Assembly: GCA_000149225.2 (NCBI GenBank)
Contig: CM000688.1
Location: forward strand, 682,001 to 746,000
DNA from: Lachancea kluyveri NRRL Y-12651
Lineage: Eukaryota > Ascomycota > Saccharomycetes > Saccharomycetales > Saccharomycetaceae
DNA: 64,000 bases
Direction of reading: 5' to 3'
Part shown: piece by piece, positions 37,802 to 48,493 of the stretch
Layout of the letters: each line of letters starts with the position of its first letter
How positions within the stretch are numbered: the stretch's first letter is position 1
Position numbers and translations under genes: made by a program
The notes under the pieces: generated by a model
What the model saw: only the letters and a program-made list of their open reading frames with translations
What the model was told of the DNA's origin: nothing
Database searches by the model: none

Positions 37802-39319
37802 TTACTTAGCATGTCCACTTGGACTACCGTTGGGTCCCAGTTTATATAATTCGTGGACAAAGTTCTCACCCCAAAAAGCTGACGTGTACTTGGAGATATA
37901 CTTGTATAGTTTTTCCCAATGAGCATCCTTCTTTTCAGTTGGTAAGGTTAAAGACTCATGAATAGCTTCTGCTAGTTCATCAGTGTTCCACGGGTTGACA
38001 ATCAAGGCACCGTTCAAAGATTGGGCAGCACCGGTAAATTCACTTAGAATCAATGAACCTTTCTTTTCCTGTTGACAGGCAATGTATTCATAAGATACCA
38101 AATTCATACCATCACGGGTCGAAGAAACTAAGCAAACATCACTGACCGCATACAAAGAAATCAACTCCTGGAAGGGGATACTTCTGTGCATGAAATGGAT
38201 TGGAACGAATTCTACTGTACCGAACTGACCATTGATTCTCCCAACCAATTCATTGACGACGGACCTCAGATACTGGTATTCTTCCACATCACCACGACTT
38301 GGAACTGCAACTTGAACCAGGACCACCTTACCGATCCATTCTGGATGTTCATTCAGGAATATTTCCATTGCATGCAATTTTTGTGGAACACCCTTGATAT
38401 AATCTAATCTATCCACACCGACGATGATTTTCACATCTTTGAAAGTTTCCTTCAATTGCTTAATACGCTGTATCACAGAATCTTGTTTCAAACCTTCGGT
38501 AAAAGTATCTACATCGATACCTATAGGGAAGGCCCCAACGTTAACAAATCTACCCTGGAACTCAACACCGTTTGGTAATGTATTCACATTCAGAATCCTC
38601 TGGACCGCACTCAAGAAATGCCTGGCGTAATCGTATGTATGAAATCCCACCAAATCACAACTCAAAACACCTTTCAAGATTTCTTGCCTAACGGGCAAAA
38701 TCCTATAAATTTCACTTGAAGGAAATGGTGTATGGAGAAACCAACCTAGTTTCACGTTTTCCAGCTTTCTTTCATTGATATTTTGTCTTAGTAACTCAGG
38801 TAGTAACATCAAATGATAGTCGTGGACCCAGACAACGTCGTTGGATGACATATTTTTCTCGATTTCTCGAGCAAATGCGATATTTGCCTCGTTGTAAGCC
38901 AACCACGCATTTTCATCGAAATTGATTTCACCTGGGTGGTAATGAAACAATGGCCATAAAATGGAGTTACTGAACCCGTTATAATGTAAATCGGCAATTT
39001 CGTCACTTAAAAAGATAGGAATGGCGTTAAACTTATCTAACAAGTCCTTCTTTACCTGAGGTTTTTCTTCATCAGGAATTTCCAGCCCAGGCCAACCATA
39101 CCATTGAAAGGTTGTGGACTTCTTTAAACCTTGCAAAGCGGTGACCAAACCACCAGAAGACATAGAATATTCATATTCACCGGTGGCACTGTTCTTCTTG
39201 ATAGTGACGGGTAGTCTATTCGAAACGACAACAACGTTACCTGGTGCTTTCTCGGCAGAGGACTTATCTGTCGAAAGGTGTAGTGACTCTTTCAAGTTTT
39301 GGGCGATAGTATTGGGCAT
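37802..39319 (-). CDS. TPS1: Tps1, trehalose-6-phosphate synthase
   Basis: Catalytic subunit of the trehalose synthase complex; makes trehalose-6-phosphate from UDP-glucose and glucose-6-phosphate and restrains glycolytic flux through hexokinase. The start is chosen at MPNTIAQNLKESLH, giving 505 residues (495 in S. cerevisiae); an ATG 19 codons upstream would add a basic stretch not known in the family. GT20 motifs are complete: VVVSNRLPVT, GWPGLEIP, VWVHDYHLMLLPELLR, GWFLHTPFPSSEIYR, VGVDRLDYIKGVPQK and STRDGMNLVSYEYIACQ. AGGGG-type stress elements (STRE cores) occur on both strands within about 65 bp upstream (39360-39364 and 39377-39382), in keeping with the stress control of this gene in S. 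cerevisiae, although they may be in the leader. Confidence 0.97.
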   Translation of the reverse strand: MPNTIAQNLKESLHLSTDKSSAEKAPGNVVVVSNRLPVTIKKNSATGEYEYSMSSGGLVTALQGLKKSTTFQWYGWPGLEIPDEEKPQVKKDLLDKFNAIPIFLSDEIADLHYNGFSNSILWPLFHYHPGEINFDENAWLAYNEANIAFAREIEKNMSSNDVVWVHDYHLMLLPELLRQNINERKLENVKLGWFLHTPFPSSEIYRILPVRQEILKGVLSCDLVGFHTYDYARHFLSAVQRILNVNTLPNGVEFQGRFVNVGAFPIGIDVDTFTEGLKQDSVIQRIKQLKETFKDVKIIVGVDRLDYIKGVPQKLHAMEIFLNEHPEWIGKVVLVQVAVPSRGDVEEYQYLRSVVNELVGRINGQFGTVEFVPIHFMHRSIPFQELISLYAVSDVCLVSSTRDGMNLVSYEYIACQQEKKGSLILSEFTGAAQSLNGALIVNPWNTDELAEAIHESLTLPTEKKDAHWEKLYKYISKYTSAFWGENFVHELYKLGPNGSPSGHAK

Positions 39320-40378
39320 ATCGTGCTTTGTATGCTTTACTGTTCGTAGTGAGATATACAGGGGATAAGTGAACAACCCCCTTTAAAAAAACTTGCTGTT
39401 GTTGTCGAGAGCAGATGCTTTCCCGCGGTGTCCTGGTGTTCATGTCAGCTGATGGTTCACATATTCATATGAGAAAAGTAATAAAAGTAGAAAAAACGAG
39501 ACTCTCACCTATATGATCCCAGGAATTGAAAATACCTCATGCTTTGTGCGTATCTGGATTGTTGCCAATATGTAGTTGGTACGTCTTGAGAGAAACTAGT
39601 AAATAGTGTAGTAATAACACGAGCTTATTCTACAAATTGCGACGAAGTAGCTTGGCGTAGGAGAGTCATTTGTCGAAGAAGAAAAAGGAAGCTTAAATTA
39701 TGCTACTTGTTGCTTTTAAGGTATTCAAAATGTTTGCTCAAAGGAATGAACGATAGCTTTTTCTTTTTTGTTTTTGTTTTTCTTTTTATTCTCTTTTTTA
39801 GTATCGAGAGGAGCTGAGCAAGAAGGGAACCAAGAAAAAAGCACTTTTGCTTACGTTTCAAGTCCTGATTTTGAAGAGCCAATCCTTCTCATTCTTCTTT
39901 CTGTATTAGGCGTCCAGTTGTTCTGTTCAACATTAATATTTGTTACGTCATTAATAGGAACGTGGGTTTGACTTTTTGGGGAGGCTTCTCATAGCAAGTA
40001 CTGGATCGGATAGCAAAAGAAGCAGAATCTGGATAGCATTGGAACATAGTAGAGGATGTACTTACGGTCTCCTGTGTTAAATATATTCGAATGATAAAAG
40101 GTAGAAAATGTACCACAAAAAAGTATGCAAGTTTCTAGATATGCAAGCCTAAAAGATGATCAATTTTATAAAAATTAAAAATAAAGCATGGGTATGGCGG
40201 CGGGTTATAGTATCAGTTACTACTTGCAGTGGCAGGTTAGGCGTCCAAGGGTAAAATGAAACAGTAGAACAAAACATAAAATAGTAGTCCAGCAGAGACA
40301 AGTACACAGAGACACAGGAGCTTGAATCTTCTTACAAGAGAGTTATGCAAACGTTAAAATCTGGCAATCGAATCAATT
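39320..40378. other. TPS1 promoter region
   Basis: About 1.06 kb upstream of TPS1 on the divergent side. STRE-like cores lie next to the TPS1 start. T-rich stretch at 39755-39792. No protein gene recognised; a small ORF of interest begins at 40379. Confidence 0.5.
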
Positions 40379-40585
40379 TTGTTAGAGCGCCAGGAAGCGA
40401 AGCTTTTCACAGCTTGTCATTTTTGTATCACGGTTTATATGGGACCGTTATTATTGGTGTGTTTCCAGATTCCATTGGAGAAAGAGTATCAGCAGGCCGT
40501 TCTGAATATCAGTGTGCTGGAAAAAGCCACAGAAGTTTGGGATTTAGTCGTGAGGGAAAATGAAAGTGTAACTACTCTTTTGTAA
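40379..40585 (+). CDS. Possible small conserved ORF (68 codons), YBR126W-A-like by position
   Basis: Short frame whose second half reads like a real helical protein (PLLLVCFQIPLEKEYQQAVL and then NISVLEKATEVWDLVVREN), unlike the low-quality chance ORFs nearby. S. cerevisiae carries a small annotated gene, YBR126W-A, on the same strand between TPS1 and VMA2, and I recall its length as 68 residues; I cannot verify sequence identity. A second frame (40345-40563, 72 codons) overlaps it, so frame choice is not certain. No function known. Confidence 0.4.
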   Translation: MLERQEAKLFTACHFCITVYMGPLLLVCFQIPLEKEYQQAVLNISVLEKATEVWDLVVRENESVTTLL

Positions 40586-40817
40586 TACTTCCCATACCGT
40601 CTTGGAAGAATCTTGATATATCTTATTTACATCATGACGAACGAGGAACATAGGAGGACTTTTTTGCTTGTCTCCATCATCAAATCATACCATTTTCCAG
40701 TGACCCCATTCTTAAATTCAATAAAGGAAACTTTCCAGAGGAAGCTTGGGTCCTACAAAGAGGACTTTATCTGTTGCTCTATAGAACGTGTTTTTAAATT
40801 GAATCTTAATATTTACC

Positions 40818-42383
40818 ATGGATTATGAAGACCCTATAATATCACATTTTAAAGATAAACAGAGCATCGACAAGGAAACTTTGGAGAAACTCATAGAAGA
40901 ACAAAATCCAAGTCTCAATGATGATTCTTCCGTGACAAATAAAGGCCAAAAGGAAGAGAATTTGAAGCATTGCAGGGAGATGCTATCATTATATACTGAT
41001 CTGATAAAGCTAAAATTTTTACTTAAAAAATCGTGGGATCTCCAGGCCATGTCGAAAAGCGTGATGGTGAGATTTGACATCCAGGGGGTCAGTGTCACGG
41101 CCAATGAGGTAAGTACAACAGATACCGAGGACTTCTATAAAGATATTGCATTAAAAACCATCCAAAAGTGTGATAAACTATCTAAGGCATTGGAGCAATT
41201 GTCCAAAGACTCAAACAACATCTTATCATACATTCAAAGTACGACAAGTAACAACGTTTCCGCATATTTACAGGATTCTATGTGTCTACTACTAGAGATG
41301 TGGTTTTTGTGCGGCCGCGTGTTAAGAGATTTGAAAAGACAGGTAGCCGGTTTGTTTATGAGAGGAAAGCTACTACTGATAGACTATGAATTGGATGTCA
41401 TTCGCACCACCGCTACACAAGTCAATACCCCAAATTATGACGTTCTGACAGAAACGATAACTTCTTATAAGTCTTTCATCAAGGTTTTGCTTCAACAATT
41501 ACAAGATTCAGAGGTTTCCCAGGACCAAGGTTTGTTTGAAGAGTGTTTGGGTGTCTTCCTAGACGTGGAAGGTATGTACAGTGCACTAAATTTCAACTGG
41601 CTATTACGTGAAAACAAGAGCTTACAAGAAGGCAGTGTTAGGAGTTCAGAAGAACTCGCAGATTATGACGAGAAAGAAGAAGCAAACAGTTTGAAAGAAA
41701 TTGGAGAGTTTGTTGATAATGTGGTGAATGCTGATTCGGAAGAAGAAGACAGTATCACACCATTGCAAGACATCAACGACTCTTGTAATACCAGGAGGTT
41801 ATCTACGACCTCATCTACCTCGGATATCTCGCTAATGATGGAAAAAACTAGCCTTTCCAGGGAGTTGCCCAATCTTTTACAAGCTTTCAACAATGCGAAA
41901 AAACTGGAAAGGGAGCTAGAAAATATCAGGTTAGGAGAATCTATTAGCCGTGAGATCACCCCGCTTGGATCGCCGATGACCTCAAGCATGATCGCCTACG
42001 AGAGTACTCCTCCACCATCATTAAGTGCCTCCACTACGTTTAAAATGGGATCAAATTCACCTTCATCTAGTATATTGTTAAGTTCAATGCTGAAACCACA
42101 CGACGGAAACTGTGAAACTAAAAACAGCAGCACACATAATAGCATGATTCTAGAAACACTGGCAACAAAACACCAGGAATTCGCATCTGCTCCGATTGGT
42201 TCATTGAGTCCATTAGTAGCATCTCCTTTATCACAGCTCGGAAACAGTTCTCAGTTAATCAAGAATGACATTTTGAAGATGATGTCACATCAGGGTACTA
42301 CCAATATCCCTACGACAAAGAGAGTTCATGGATTTGGCAATAACGTTTTAAATAACTTGTACGGATTGGGTAATAGAAACTAG
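40818..42383 (+). CDS. MDM36: Mdm36-like protein (mitochondrial distribution/fission regulator)
   Basis: Protein of 521 residues with a mainly helical N-terminal two thirds (about 35-290, e.g. LKHCREMLSLYTDLIKLKFLL, AYLQDSMCLLLEMWFLCGRV) and a Ser/Thr/Asn-rich C-terminal part ending KRVHGFGNNVLNNLYGLGNRN. In S. cerevisiae, Mdm36 links the cortical anchor Num1 with mitochondria and with the fission GTPase Dnm1. The name rests mostly on synteny: a plus-strand gene of this size (579 residues) follows DIB1 on chromosome XVI and precedes YPR084W, as here after interleaving with VMA2 and ATG14. I could not check the alignment. Confidence 0.65.
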   Translation: MDYEDPIISHFKDKQSIDKETLEKLIEEQNPSLNDDSSVTNKGQKEENLKHCREMLSLYTDLIKLKFLLKKSWDLQAMSKSVMVRFDIQGVSVTANEVSTTDTEDFYKDIALKTIQKCDKLSKALEQLSKDSNNILSYIQSTTSNNVSAYLQDSMCLLLEMWFLCGRVLRDLKRQVAGLFMRGKLLLIDYELDVIRTTATQVNTPNYDVLTETITSYKSFIKVLLQQLQDSEVSQDQGLFEECLGVFLDVEGMYSALNFNWLLRENKSLQEGSVRSSEELADYDEKEEANSLKEIGEFVDNVVNADSEEEDSITPLQDINDSCNTRRLSTTSSTSDISLMMEKTSLSRELPNLLQAFNNAKKLERELENIRLGESISREITPLGSPMTSSMIAYESTPPPSLSASTTFKMGSNSPSSSILLSSMLKPHDGNCETKNSSTHNSMILETLATKHQEFASAPIGSLSPLVASPLSQLGNSSQLIKNDILKMMSHQGTTNIPTTKRVHGFGNNVLNNLYGLGNRN

Positions 42384-42609
42384 GCTATCCACATACATTT
42401 TTTTACATATTCATTATGCATTTTTTCTTTTTTTTTTTATTTATCTTAGCGACAACAAAATCGTATAATTATTATGCTCAAGGGTGCTCAAAAATTATGA
42501 TTATTTTTTTTTTCTTCTTTTCGATTTCTTTACGCTTTATAACTTACAAAAAACACTTTTTCTTCTATGTAAAAGAAAGTCTCAAATGTGAAGATCATGG
42601 CTTTTGAAT

Positions 42610-44151
42610 CTAGATTAATGATTCTTCTTGTTGACTGCCTTTTTTCTTGTCATCATCATCGTCTTCTTCTTCATCTTCTTCATCTCTGGCTCTGTCATAG
42701 AATTCATCCAGAATCTTTGGAGAAATTCTGTTCAACATTTCCTTTGGATAAATTCTCAACAAGCTCCAAGCTTGATCCAAACTCTCGAAAACGGTTCTAT
42801 CTTCGTAAGCACCTTGGGAGATGAAAGTCTTTTCGAACTTTTCCAAAAATTCCAAAGATAGTTTATCTTCAATGGACAGAGCTTCCTCACCAACGACAGC
42901 CTTCATTGCAGCAGCATCTCTACCGATAGCATATTTGGCATATAATTGATTGGAAACATCACCGTGATCCTTTCTGGTCATACCTTCACCAATAGCACTC
43001 TTCATTAATCTACTCAAAGATGGCAAGACGTTAATTGGTGGATAGACACCCTTGTTATGCAATTGACGATCAACTGAAATTTGTCCTTCAGTAATATAGC
43101 CAGTCAAATCCGGAATAGGATGGGTGATATCGTCATTGGGCATGGTTAAAATAGGAATTTGAGTGATAGAACCATTACGACCTTCAACTCTACCAGCTCT
43201 TTCGTAGATGGTCGACAAATCGGTATACATGTAACCTGGATAACCTCTTCTACCTGGGACTTCTTCTCTAGCAGCAGAGACTTCTCTCAAAGCATCAGCA
43301 TAAGAAGACATATCAGTCAAAATGGTCAAAACATGACGTTCAGTTTGGTAAGCCAAGTATTCAGCAGTAGTCAAAGCCAATCTAGGGGTGATGATTCTCT
43401 CAATAGTTGGGTCATTAGCCAAGTTTAAAAATAAGGAAGTTCTTTCCAAAGAACCATTTTCTTCAAAATCTTGCTTAAAAAATCTGGCAGTTTCCAGGTT
43501 GACACCCATAGCAGCAAAGACAATACTAAAGTTCTCTTCGTGACCATCATGAACATCCTTTGTTGGTCTGACTAGACCTGCTTGCCTACAAATTTGAGCT
43601 GCAATTTCGTTATGTGGTAAACCAGATGCAGAAAAAATTGGGATTTTCTGACCACGAGCGATGGAGTTCATGGTGTCAATAGCAGAAATACCAGTAGAAA
43701 TCATTTCTTCTGGGTAAATACGGGCGTATGGGTTGATTGGGGACCCGTTGATATCCAAATAGTCTTCGGCAAAAACTTTTGGACCGTTATCGATAGGTCT
43801 ACCAGAACCATCAAAAATTCTACCCAAAGTATCTTCACTGACAGGAATCTTTAAGTTCTCACCAGTGAACTCGACGGTAGTTTTCTTGACATCAATACCG
43901 GAAGTACCTTCAAAAACTTGCACGATGGCACGGTCACCTCTGACTTCCAAGACTTGACCTTGTCTCACAGTACCATCAGGCAAGGTTAAGTTAACAATCT
44001 CGTTGTAACGAGGGAACTTAACTTTTTCCAAAATGACCAATGGACCATTCACACCACCAACGGTGTTGTAGGTCAATCTAGGTTTGATTTTGAAACCTTC
44101 GGTAGCAGCTTTTTTGTTTAATTCGAAAAGTTCTTTGTCGGATAGCACCAT
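42610..44151 (-). CDS. VMA2: Vma2, V-ATPase V1 subunit B
   Basis: Regulatory nucleotide-binding subunit of the peripheral V1 sector of the vacuolar proton ATPase. The start [14 protein letters not shown] matches Vma2, giving 513 residues (517 in S. cerevisiae); the open frame three codons further up is ignored. Long blocks are almost unchanged from S. cerevisiae, such as [40 protein letters not shown] and [20 protein letters not shown]. The acidic, variable C-terminus closes with the conserved QEESLI. Codon bias is high. Confidence 0.98.
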   Translation of the reverse strand: MVLSDKELFELNKKAATEGFKIKPRLTYNTVGGVNGPLVILEKVKFPRYNEIVNLTLPDGTVRQGQVLEVRGDRAIVQVFEGTSGIDVKKTTVEFTGENLKIPVSEDTLGRIFDGSGRPIDNGPKVFAEDYLDINGSPINPYARIYPEEMISTGISAIDTMNSIARGQKIPIFSASGLPHNEIAAQICRQAGLVRPTKDVHDGHEENFSIVFAAMGVNLETARFFKQDFEENGSLERTSLFLNLANDPTIERIITPRLALTTAEYLAYQTERHVLTILTDMSSYADALREVSAAREEVPGRRGYPGYMYTDLSTIYERAGRVEGRNGSITQIPILTMPNDDITHPIPDLTGYITEGQISVDRQLHNKGVYPPINVLPSLSRLMKSAIGEGMTRKDHGDVSNQLYAKYAIGRDAAAMKAVVGEEALSIEDKLSLEFLEKFEKTFISQGAYEDRTVFESLDQAWSLLRIYPKEMLNRISPKILDEFYDRARDEEDEEEDDDDDKKKGSQQEESLI

Positions 44152-44367
44152 CTTTCTCACTTACTCACTCTCTCTCTTACCTTTCTTCAGATGCAAAGGG
44201 AACGATAGTTATGTAGTAAACGGCCAACTGATGCTCGAGTTTAAGGGGCGTCCTTAGTTTGCAGCCAAAAGAAAAAATTTCATGTTTTAAGGCAGGGTAA
44301 TGAATACTATCGCGTATCGCGTGATATATACACACACGAGCTGGAATATTACTTATTACATAGGTGT

Positions 44368-45387
44368 CTACTCAACGACAAACCACTTTTCACGTTCCAG
44401 CATACTCGGCTCTTCTGTAACGGACGTGCTCTGTACCAGTGTAGAAATCTCGTGGTAACATGTGTCATAGGTCAACTCGCAAGGCGACCGTCCTCTCGTA
44501 ACGCCAGAGTAAAATATATCTCGATTCGTGATCGTATGGTAGAATATGCCATCCAAATCATATTCATGGAGCACATGACGCACGAGCGCCCGCTCCGAAA
44601 CACCGTAACGTGGCATCAGCTGTAAAAGCCACGCTAGTTCCATGACATTAATAAAAATCTTAGTAATGGCAGTGGTGAAGTCGTTGAAATCCCTGGTGGA
44701 AGCCCTGGCAATACCAATTTCAATATCAGTATAAGGTAAGTCTACTAGTAGGATATCACCAGCGTAGTGAATAAACTGTATCATTGTCTCTAAAGAAGAC
44801 CTTACAATGTTTCGGGGCAATTTTCCCAAACTGTGCAGGTTGACCACTGGTTGAAAGCTTATTGTATACGGGAAAGTGTGGTTGTTTCTAGTACGTACAA
44901 CAAACCATTGTACCAGTTCTTGAAACTTAATAGCCTTGATGTTATCAACAACCTTGGTTATTTGACCGAGTTTATCTCTCGTATCGGTGTACTCCATGGT
45001 TAACATATCCTCTTGAATGTTGGGCGATCGTTCGTAGTTTTGAGAGAGCAATTCACGAAGTAGCCGTATTTTATCTCTCTTAGACTCTACCAGCTTAGAC
45101 AGTTGCTGCTTCTTGTGGTTCAACTTGTTGACATTTTTCTTATAATGCAACACATCCAGAGTCACCATTTGCCTTGCAAGTACATTGTTGGCAGAGCCAG
45201 TGCTGTTGTGTCTATTATCCAAAGCGTCTGTTAAAATGGAGTCGATCTTCTGCCGCAGCTCATTGTTATAGTGATTTATTTGTATCAGCTGTAGTTTATG
45301 GCGCAGAAGTAAGTGAGGGCTTGTGTTGATACAATGAGGGCAATATACTGCTCTCGGTTGCTTTTGGCAAATGGGACAAACTATCAT
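44368..45387 (-). CDS. ATG14: Atg14, autophagy-specific PI3-kinase subunit
   Basis: Subunit that directs the Vps34-Vps15-Atg6 lipid kinase complex I to the autophagosome formation site. The start is set at MIVCPICQK because Atg14 begins just before its CxxC pair (S. cerevisiae MHCPICHHR); this gives 339 residues (344 there). Visible: Cys4, Cys7, Cys16 and Cys19 (CPIC ... YCPHC) followed by INTSPHLLLRHKL, a coiled coil over about residues 25-135, the conserved QPVVNLHSLGKLPRN and a C-terminus ending EKWFVVE, as in S. cerevisiae DRWYVVG. The protein family diverges fast, so similarity is modest, but the Cys module and position next to VMA2 are decisive. Confidence 0.9.
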   Translation of the reverse strand: MIVCPICQKQPRAVYCPHCINTSPHLLLRHKLQLIQINHYNNELRQKIDSILTDALDNRHNSTGSANNVLARQMVTLDVLHYKKNVNKLNHKKQQLSKLVESKRDKIRLLRELLSQNYERSPNIQEDMLTMEYTDTRDKLGQITKVVDNIKAIKFQELVQWFVVRTRNNHTFPYTISFQPVVNLHSLGKLPRNIVRSSLETMIQFIHYAGDILLVDLPYTDIEIGIARASTRDFNDFTTAITKIFINVMELAWLLQLMPRYGVSERALVRHVLHEYDLDGIFYHTITNRDIFYSGVTRGRSPCELTYDTCYHEISTLVQSTSVTEEPSMLEREKWFVVE

Positions 45388-46896
45388 TGCATGTGTATCT
45401 ATGTAGCCCTCTCGTATCTTACAGTCTTGAGGAATCAACCCCTTGGCAGAGAAAGCTCGCAGAAAACGGTAAAAATTATAATAACGACTTTTTCCCTTGA
45501 TCCCCTTTTGCCCAAGCTTCTTGTCTTCAAAGCAAAGTCCAAAGCCTGTGGGAAAGGAACTCCAATAGGCAAACCGTTTTTAAGGATTCTATCTTGGTGT
45601 TACGCCTTCTAGTAAAATGCTCTGTGCAAGCATAGCTTACATATGCCCTTGAAAATTCCGAGTATAGGACCCGCATACCATTTGATCAACTTCAACAACC
45701 ACTCTTCCACTACCTCATCGTACTCCAATGTTTGTTAGAGCGTCTATAGCTAACTTCTTATTCCAGCCAGGGATTGTCTCAAAATAAACGGTGGTAGCCG
45801 TGGTAGAAAAATAGTTCCAAATCTTGCTACACTTGAAAACAAAAGTCGGCTTTAATACATCACATTGACACTAGGCTAGTAAGCTACGGCGTTCTAATCT
45901 TGACTAGAGGACCCTTTGTCCACAAGGATATATAACCCTGTATCTACAAAAGCGACTTTTGTTTTTATTCTATTTTTTTTTTTTTTTTGTTTTATGCATA
46001 ATTAGTCTGAATCTTACTCGGTATAGTTTGCAAAAAGTAGCTTAGATCGTTTTCTAGCCCACTTAGTTTTTGAGTAGCAAACCCGGCTGTGCAAGAGCCA
46101 TACCTTGTTTCGTTCTATGTACTTGAACACGCATCCGGACCCTTTAGTCTACCTTGACGCTCCGACGTTAGACAGGTAATATGTCAGTAGGACCAATGAA
46201 TAAAAAGTATAAATAAGTTGGTCAATTGACACAAATCACTCCGTTTTTCTCAAATCGGCTGCCATTAGACGAGTACTCATTTTGGATGCTATCTCTGGAC
46301 CTTTTGATACACGCGTGTCCCATCATTCTCCATCCAAGCGAATACAAGACGTTCATTTGATCACAAACTACCTCAGATAGGACAGTGGATCTTCTCTCAT
46401 CGATCACCCGACACAAACCCTTACGGTAAATTACCGCTTTTGTAATTCTAGGCACACTACACAGGCCAAATCCCCCCTAATTCGACCATTCTCCTCAGTT
46501 TAGTACTTTTTGCTGTCTCGCATGATGACTTGAGACGATTATTCGCTGCCTGCTCTCTTGCTGGGCATCTCCGTGGCCTGAAAGGGCAAACCGGACGTTT
46601 ATAGCAATATCAACAGAGCGAAAAACCTAAGGTCGCCTTTTTGAATAGTGTTATACAAATGTATAAAAGTACCTTGTATCGATCTGCTAGCAAATGATCT
46701 ACGAACTGCCTACTTAGGGTTACAGCAAAATTGCAGCAACTCATCATCTGTCGTGATCTGTCGAAAATTTTTCTCCAGAAACGCTTGGAGCGCGGAACAG
46801 CCGAGAGCTCATCCCATCAGATTCTATAAAACAACGAGAATTTATACCCAGTAAAGAGAAGTTTAAACTAAAGAACTATCAAGCATTTAAATTCCA
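45388..46896. other. 1.5-kb divergent spacer ATG14 - P-loop protein
   Basis: Long spacer with only short ORFs (up to about 99 codons) of no protein-like character, a T-run near 45970-45990, and no tRNA, LTR or intron pattern that I can defend. It holds the promoters of ATG14 and of the plus-strand gene. Confidence 0.5.
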
Positions 46897-48438
46897 ATGA
46901 GTAATTCAGAGAACTTGACAGACAAGCCAATTAGACTGGTCATACTCGGTGGAAGTTCCACCGGGAAAACTACTCTGGTATCCAGATTGACGGTAAACAT
47001 CGCCCATGAAGTCCACTATCCAACAAGAAAACAAAACAATTGGCTATTTGCATTTAGACCATCAACTCTGGTTTCAAGAACTTTGCTAGATGAAAACTCT
47101 CACGAAAGAATGCTTCTACGAAGTCAAAATATAGAGCCGATTTTTCAATCGCCTCAGGTGAACTCTCATATTTTGCTTTCGCCATTAGTTTACCAAAGCT
47201 TTCTCAACGATTGGAAACACGTCAAAAACCTGGCTTCTAACGGAGCAAAAATCACTGAAAGTACAACTATGAAAGCTTCGAACCAATATTATGCCTATAC
47301 ACCTTCTGCTGGCGCTCAGACGAAATCTTACAACACAAGAACCAACTCTGATACGAATATTATAAATTCTTTGAAAAATTCAGATAACAGCATTTCCATA
47401 AAACTGCCTAGCTCCTACGACCCACCGGACTATACTCCAGTAACTATTGACATCATAGATACGCCTGGTTTTAATCCAGATATGGTCGTCCCGTTTTTAG
47501 AAGTATCACTCTTCCGTAATTTAGACAAAAGTGTACTAAAGGGCCTAGCTAGTCAGCCCAGGGTTCCGGTATCAACGACTAGCCTATTAGTTGCATCGGG
47601 AGCATCCGAGTTAAACGGCAAAGTCGATGGTTATATTTTCGTTTATAGCGCAGTTCCTGAACTGAACCACGACGTCAACCCCCCCAATTATGCTGCTGAC
47701 TCAAAAAACGAAAGTACAATCGAGGCTATCTCCAGCAACGAATCTTCGGAAATGAAGTTCACACCGGGATCAAACAAACCTGTTGCTTCTGCTGAAAATA
47801 CTGCGAATGATAGCGATACCAACGAGACAAAGTGTGAATACACTATCAACACTGGCATTAGGAAACCGGTTCACCGTGACTCAACATCATCCGTAGCATC
47901 CACTTCGTCTTCGAGGAAAAACTCATGGTCTACCTATCAAGGCCTTCAAGATGGGGGCTTTTCTCTTTTATCTATCATCCGCAATTGTATCCTTGACGCA
48001 TGGACTGAATTTCGGAACTACCAGAAGCGTTGGGCTGAAGGCCAAGAAGGTGACGTATATTCACTGATGTATTCGCTAAAGCACGTGTGGAAATCTGAAA
48101 ATGAACGCAACAATAAACTGAGGCAGTTAAGATCGTTTCAAACTGAATTGGATTCTATTGGTCTCAATCCCGAATCGCCAGATTCTCCTCCACCAATGAT
48201 GATCGTTGCAACACATGCAAATGATCCTTTGTCCAGCCCGGTGTTGATCGAATGGGGCAAAGACCAGGCTATGCAATGGAATTGTGGGTTTGTGGCGCTA
48301 GACAGTGCAGAAGATTATAATGTCGACGAAGCTATGAGCTTGATGGTAAGAGAAATTGTGGAGAAAGAAAGACTTACAAAGAGGCATCACTCGAAGGGAA
48401 AGAAAACGGACATTTTAAAGAAAATTATAAAAACTTAA
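46897..48438 (+). CDS. P-loop GTPase-like protein (YPR084W-like)
   Basis: Protein of 513 residues with a clear Walker A motif near the N-terminus (LVILGGSSTGKTTLVSRL, about 14-31) and a DxPG-type motif in VTIDIIDTPGFNPDMVVPF, which together suggest a GTPase-like fold. A Ser/Thr/Asn-rich insertion lies in the middle (about 265-350). Towards the end MMIVATHANDP sits where a GTPase would have its base-recognition NKxD, so nucleotide specificity is unclear. It is probably the counterpart of S. cerevisiae YPR084W (456 residues, uncharacterised), based on its place between MDM36 and ASA1 on the plus strand. No function can be assigned. Confidence 0.75.
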   Translation: MSNSENLTDKPIRLVILGGSSTGKTTLVSRLTVNIAHEVHYPTRKQNNWLFAFRPSTLVSRTLLDENSHERMLLRSQNIEPIFQSPQVNSHILLSPLVYQSFLNDWKHVKNLASNGAKITESTTMKASNQYYAYTPSAGAQTKSYNTRTNSDTNIINSLKNSDNSISIKLPSSYDPPDYTPVTIDIIDTPGFNPDMVVPFLEVSLFRNLDKSVLKGLASQPRVPVSTTSLLVASGASELNGKVDGYIFVYSAVPELNHDVNPPNYAADSKNESTIEAISSNESSEMKFTPGSNKPVASAENTANDSDTNETKCEYTINTGIRKPVHRDSTSSVASTSSSRKNSWSTYQGLQDGGFSLLSIIRNCILDAWTEFRNYQKRWAEGQEGDVYSLMYSLKHVWKSENERNNKLRQLRSFQTELDSIGLNPESPDSPPPMMIVATHANDPLSSPVLIEWGKDQAMQWNCGFVALDSAEDYNVDEAMSLMVREIVEKERLTKRHHSKGKKTDILKKIIKT

Positions 48439-48493
48439 GAAAGGCGGGCTACTCAGATACTAAATATTTGTATGCTTATACAGTTCTTAACAG

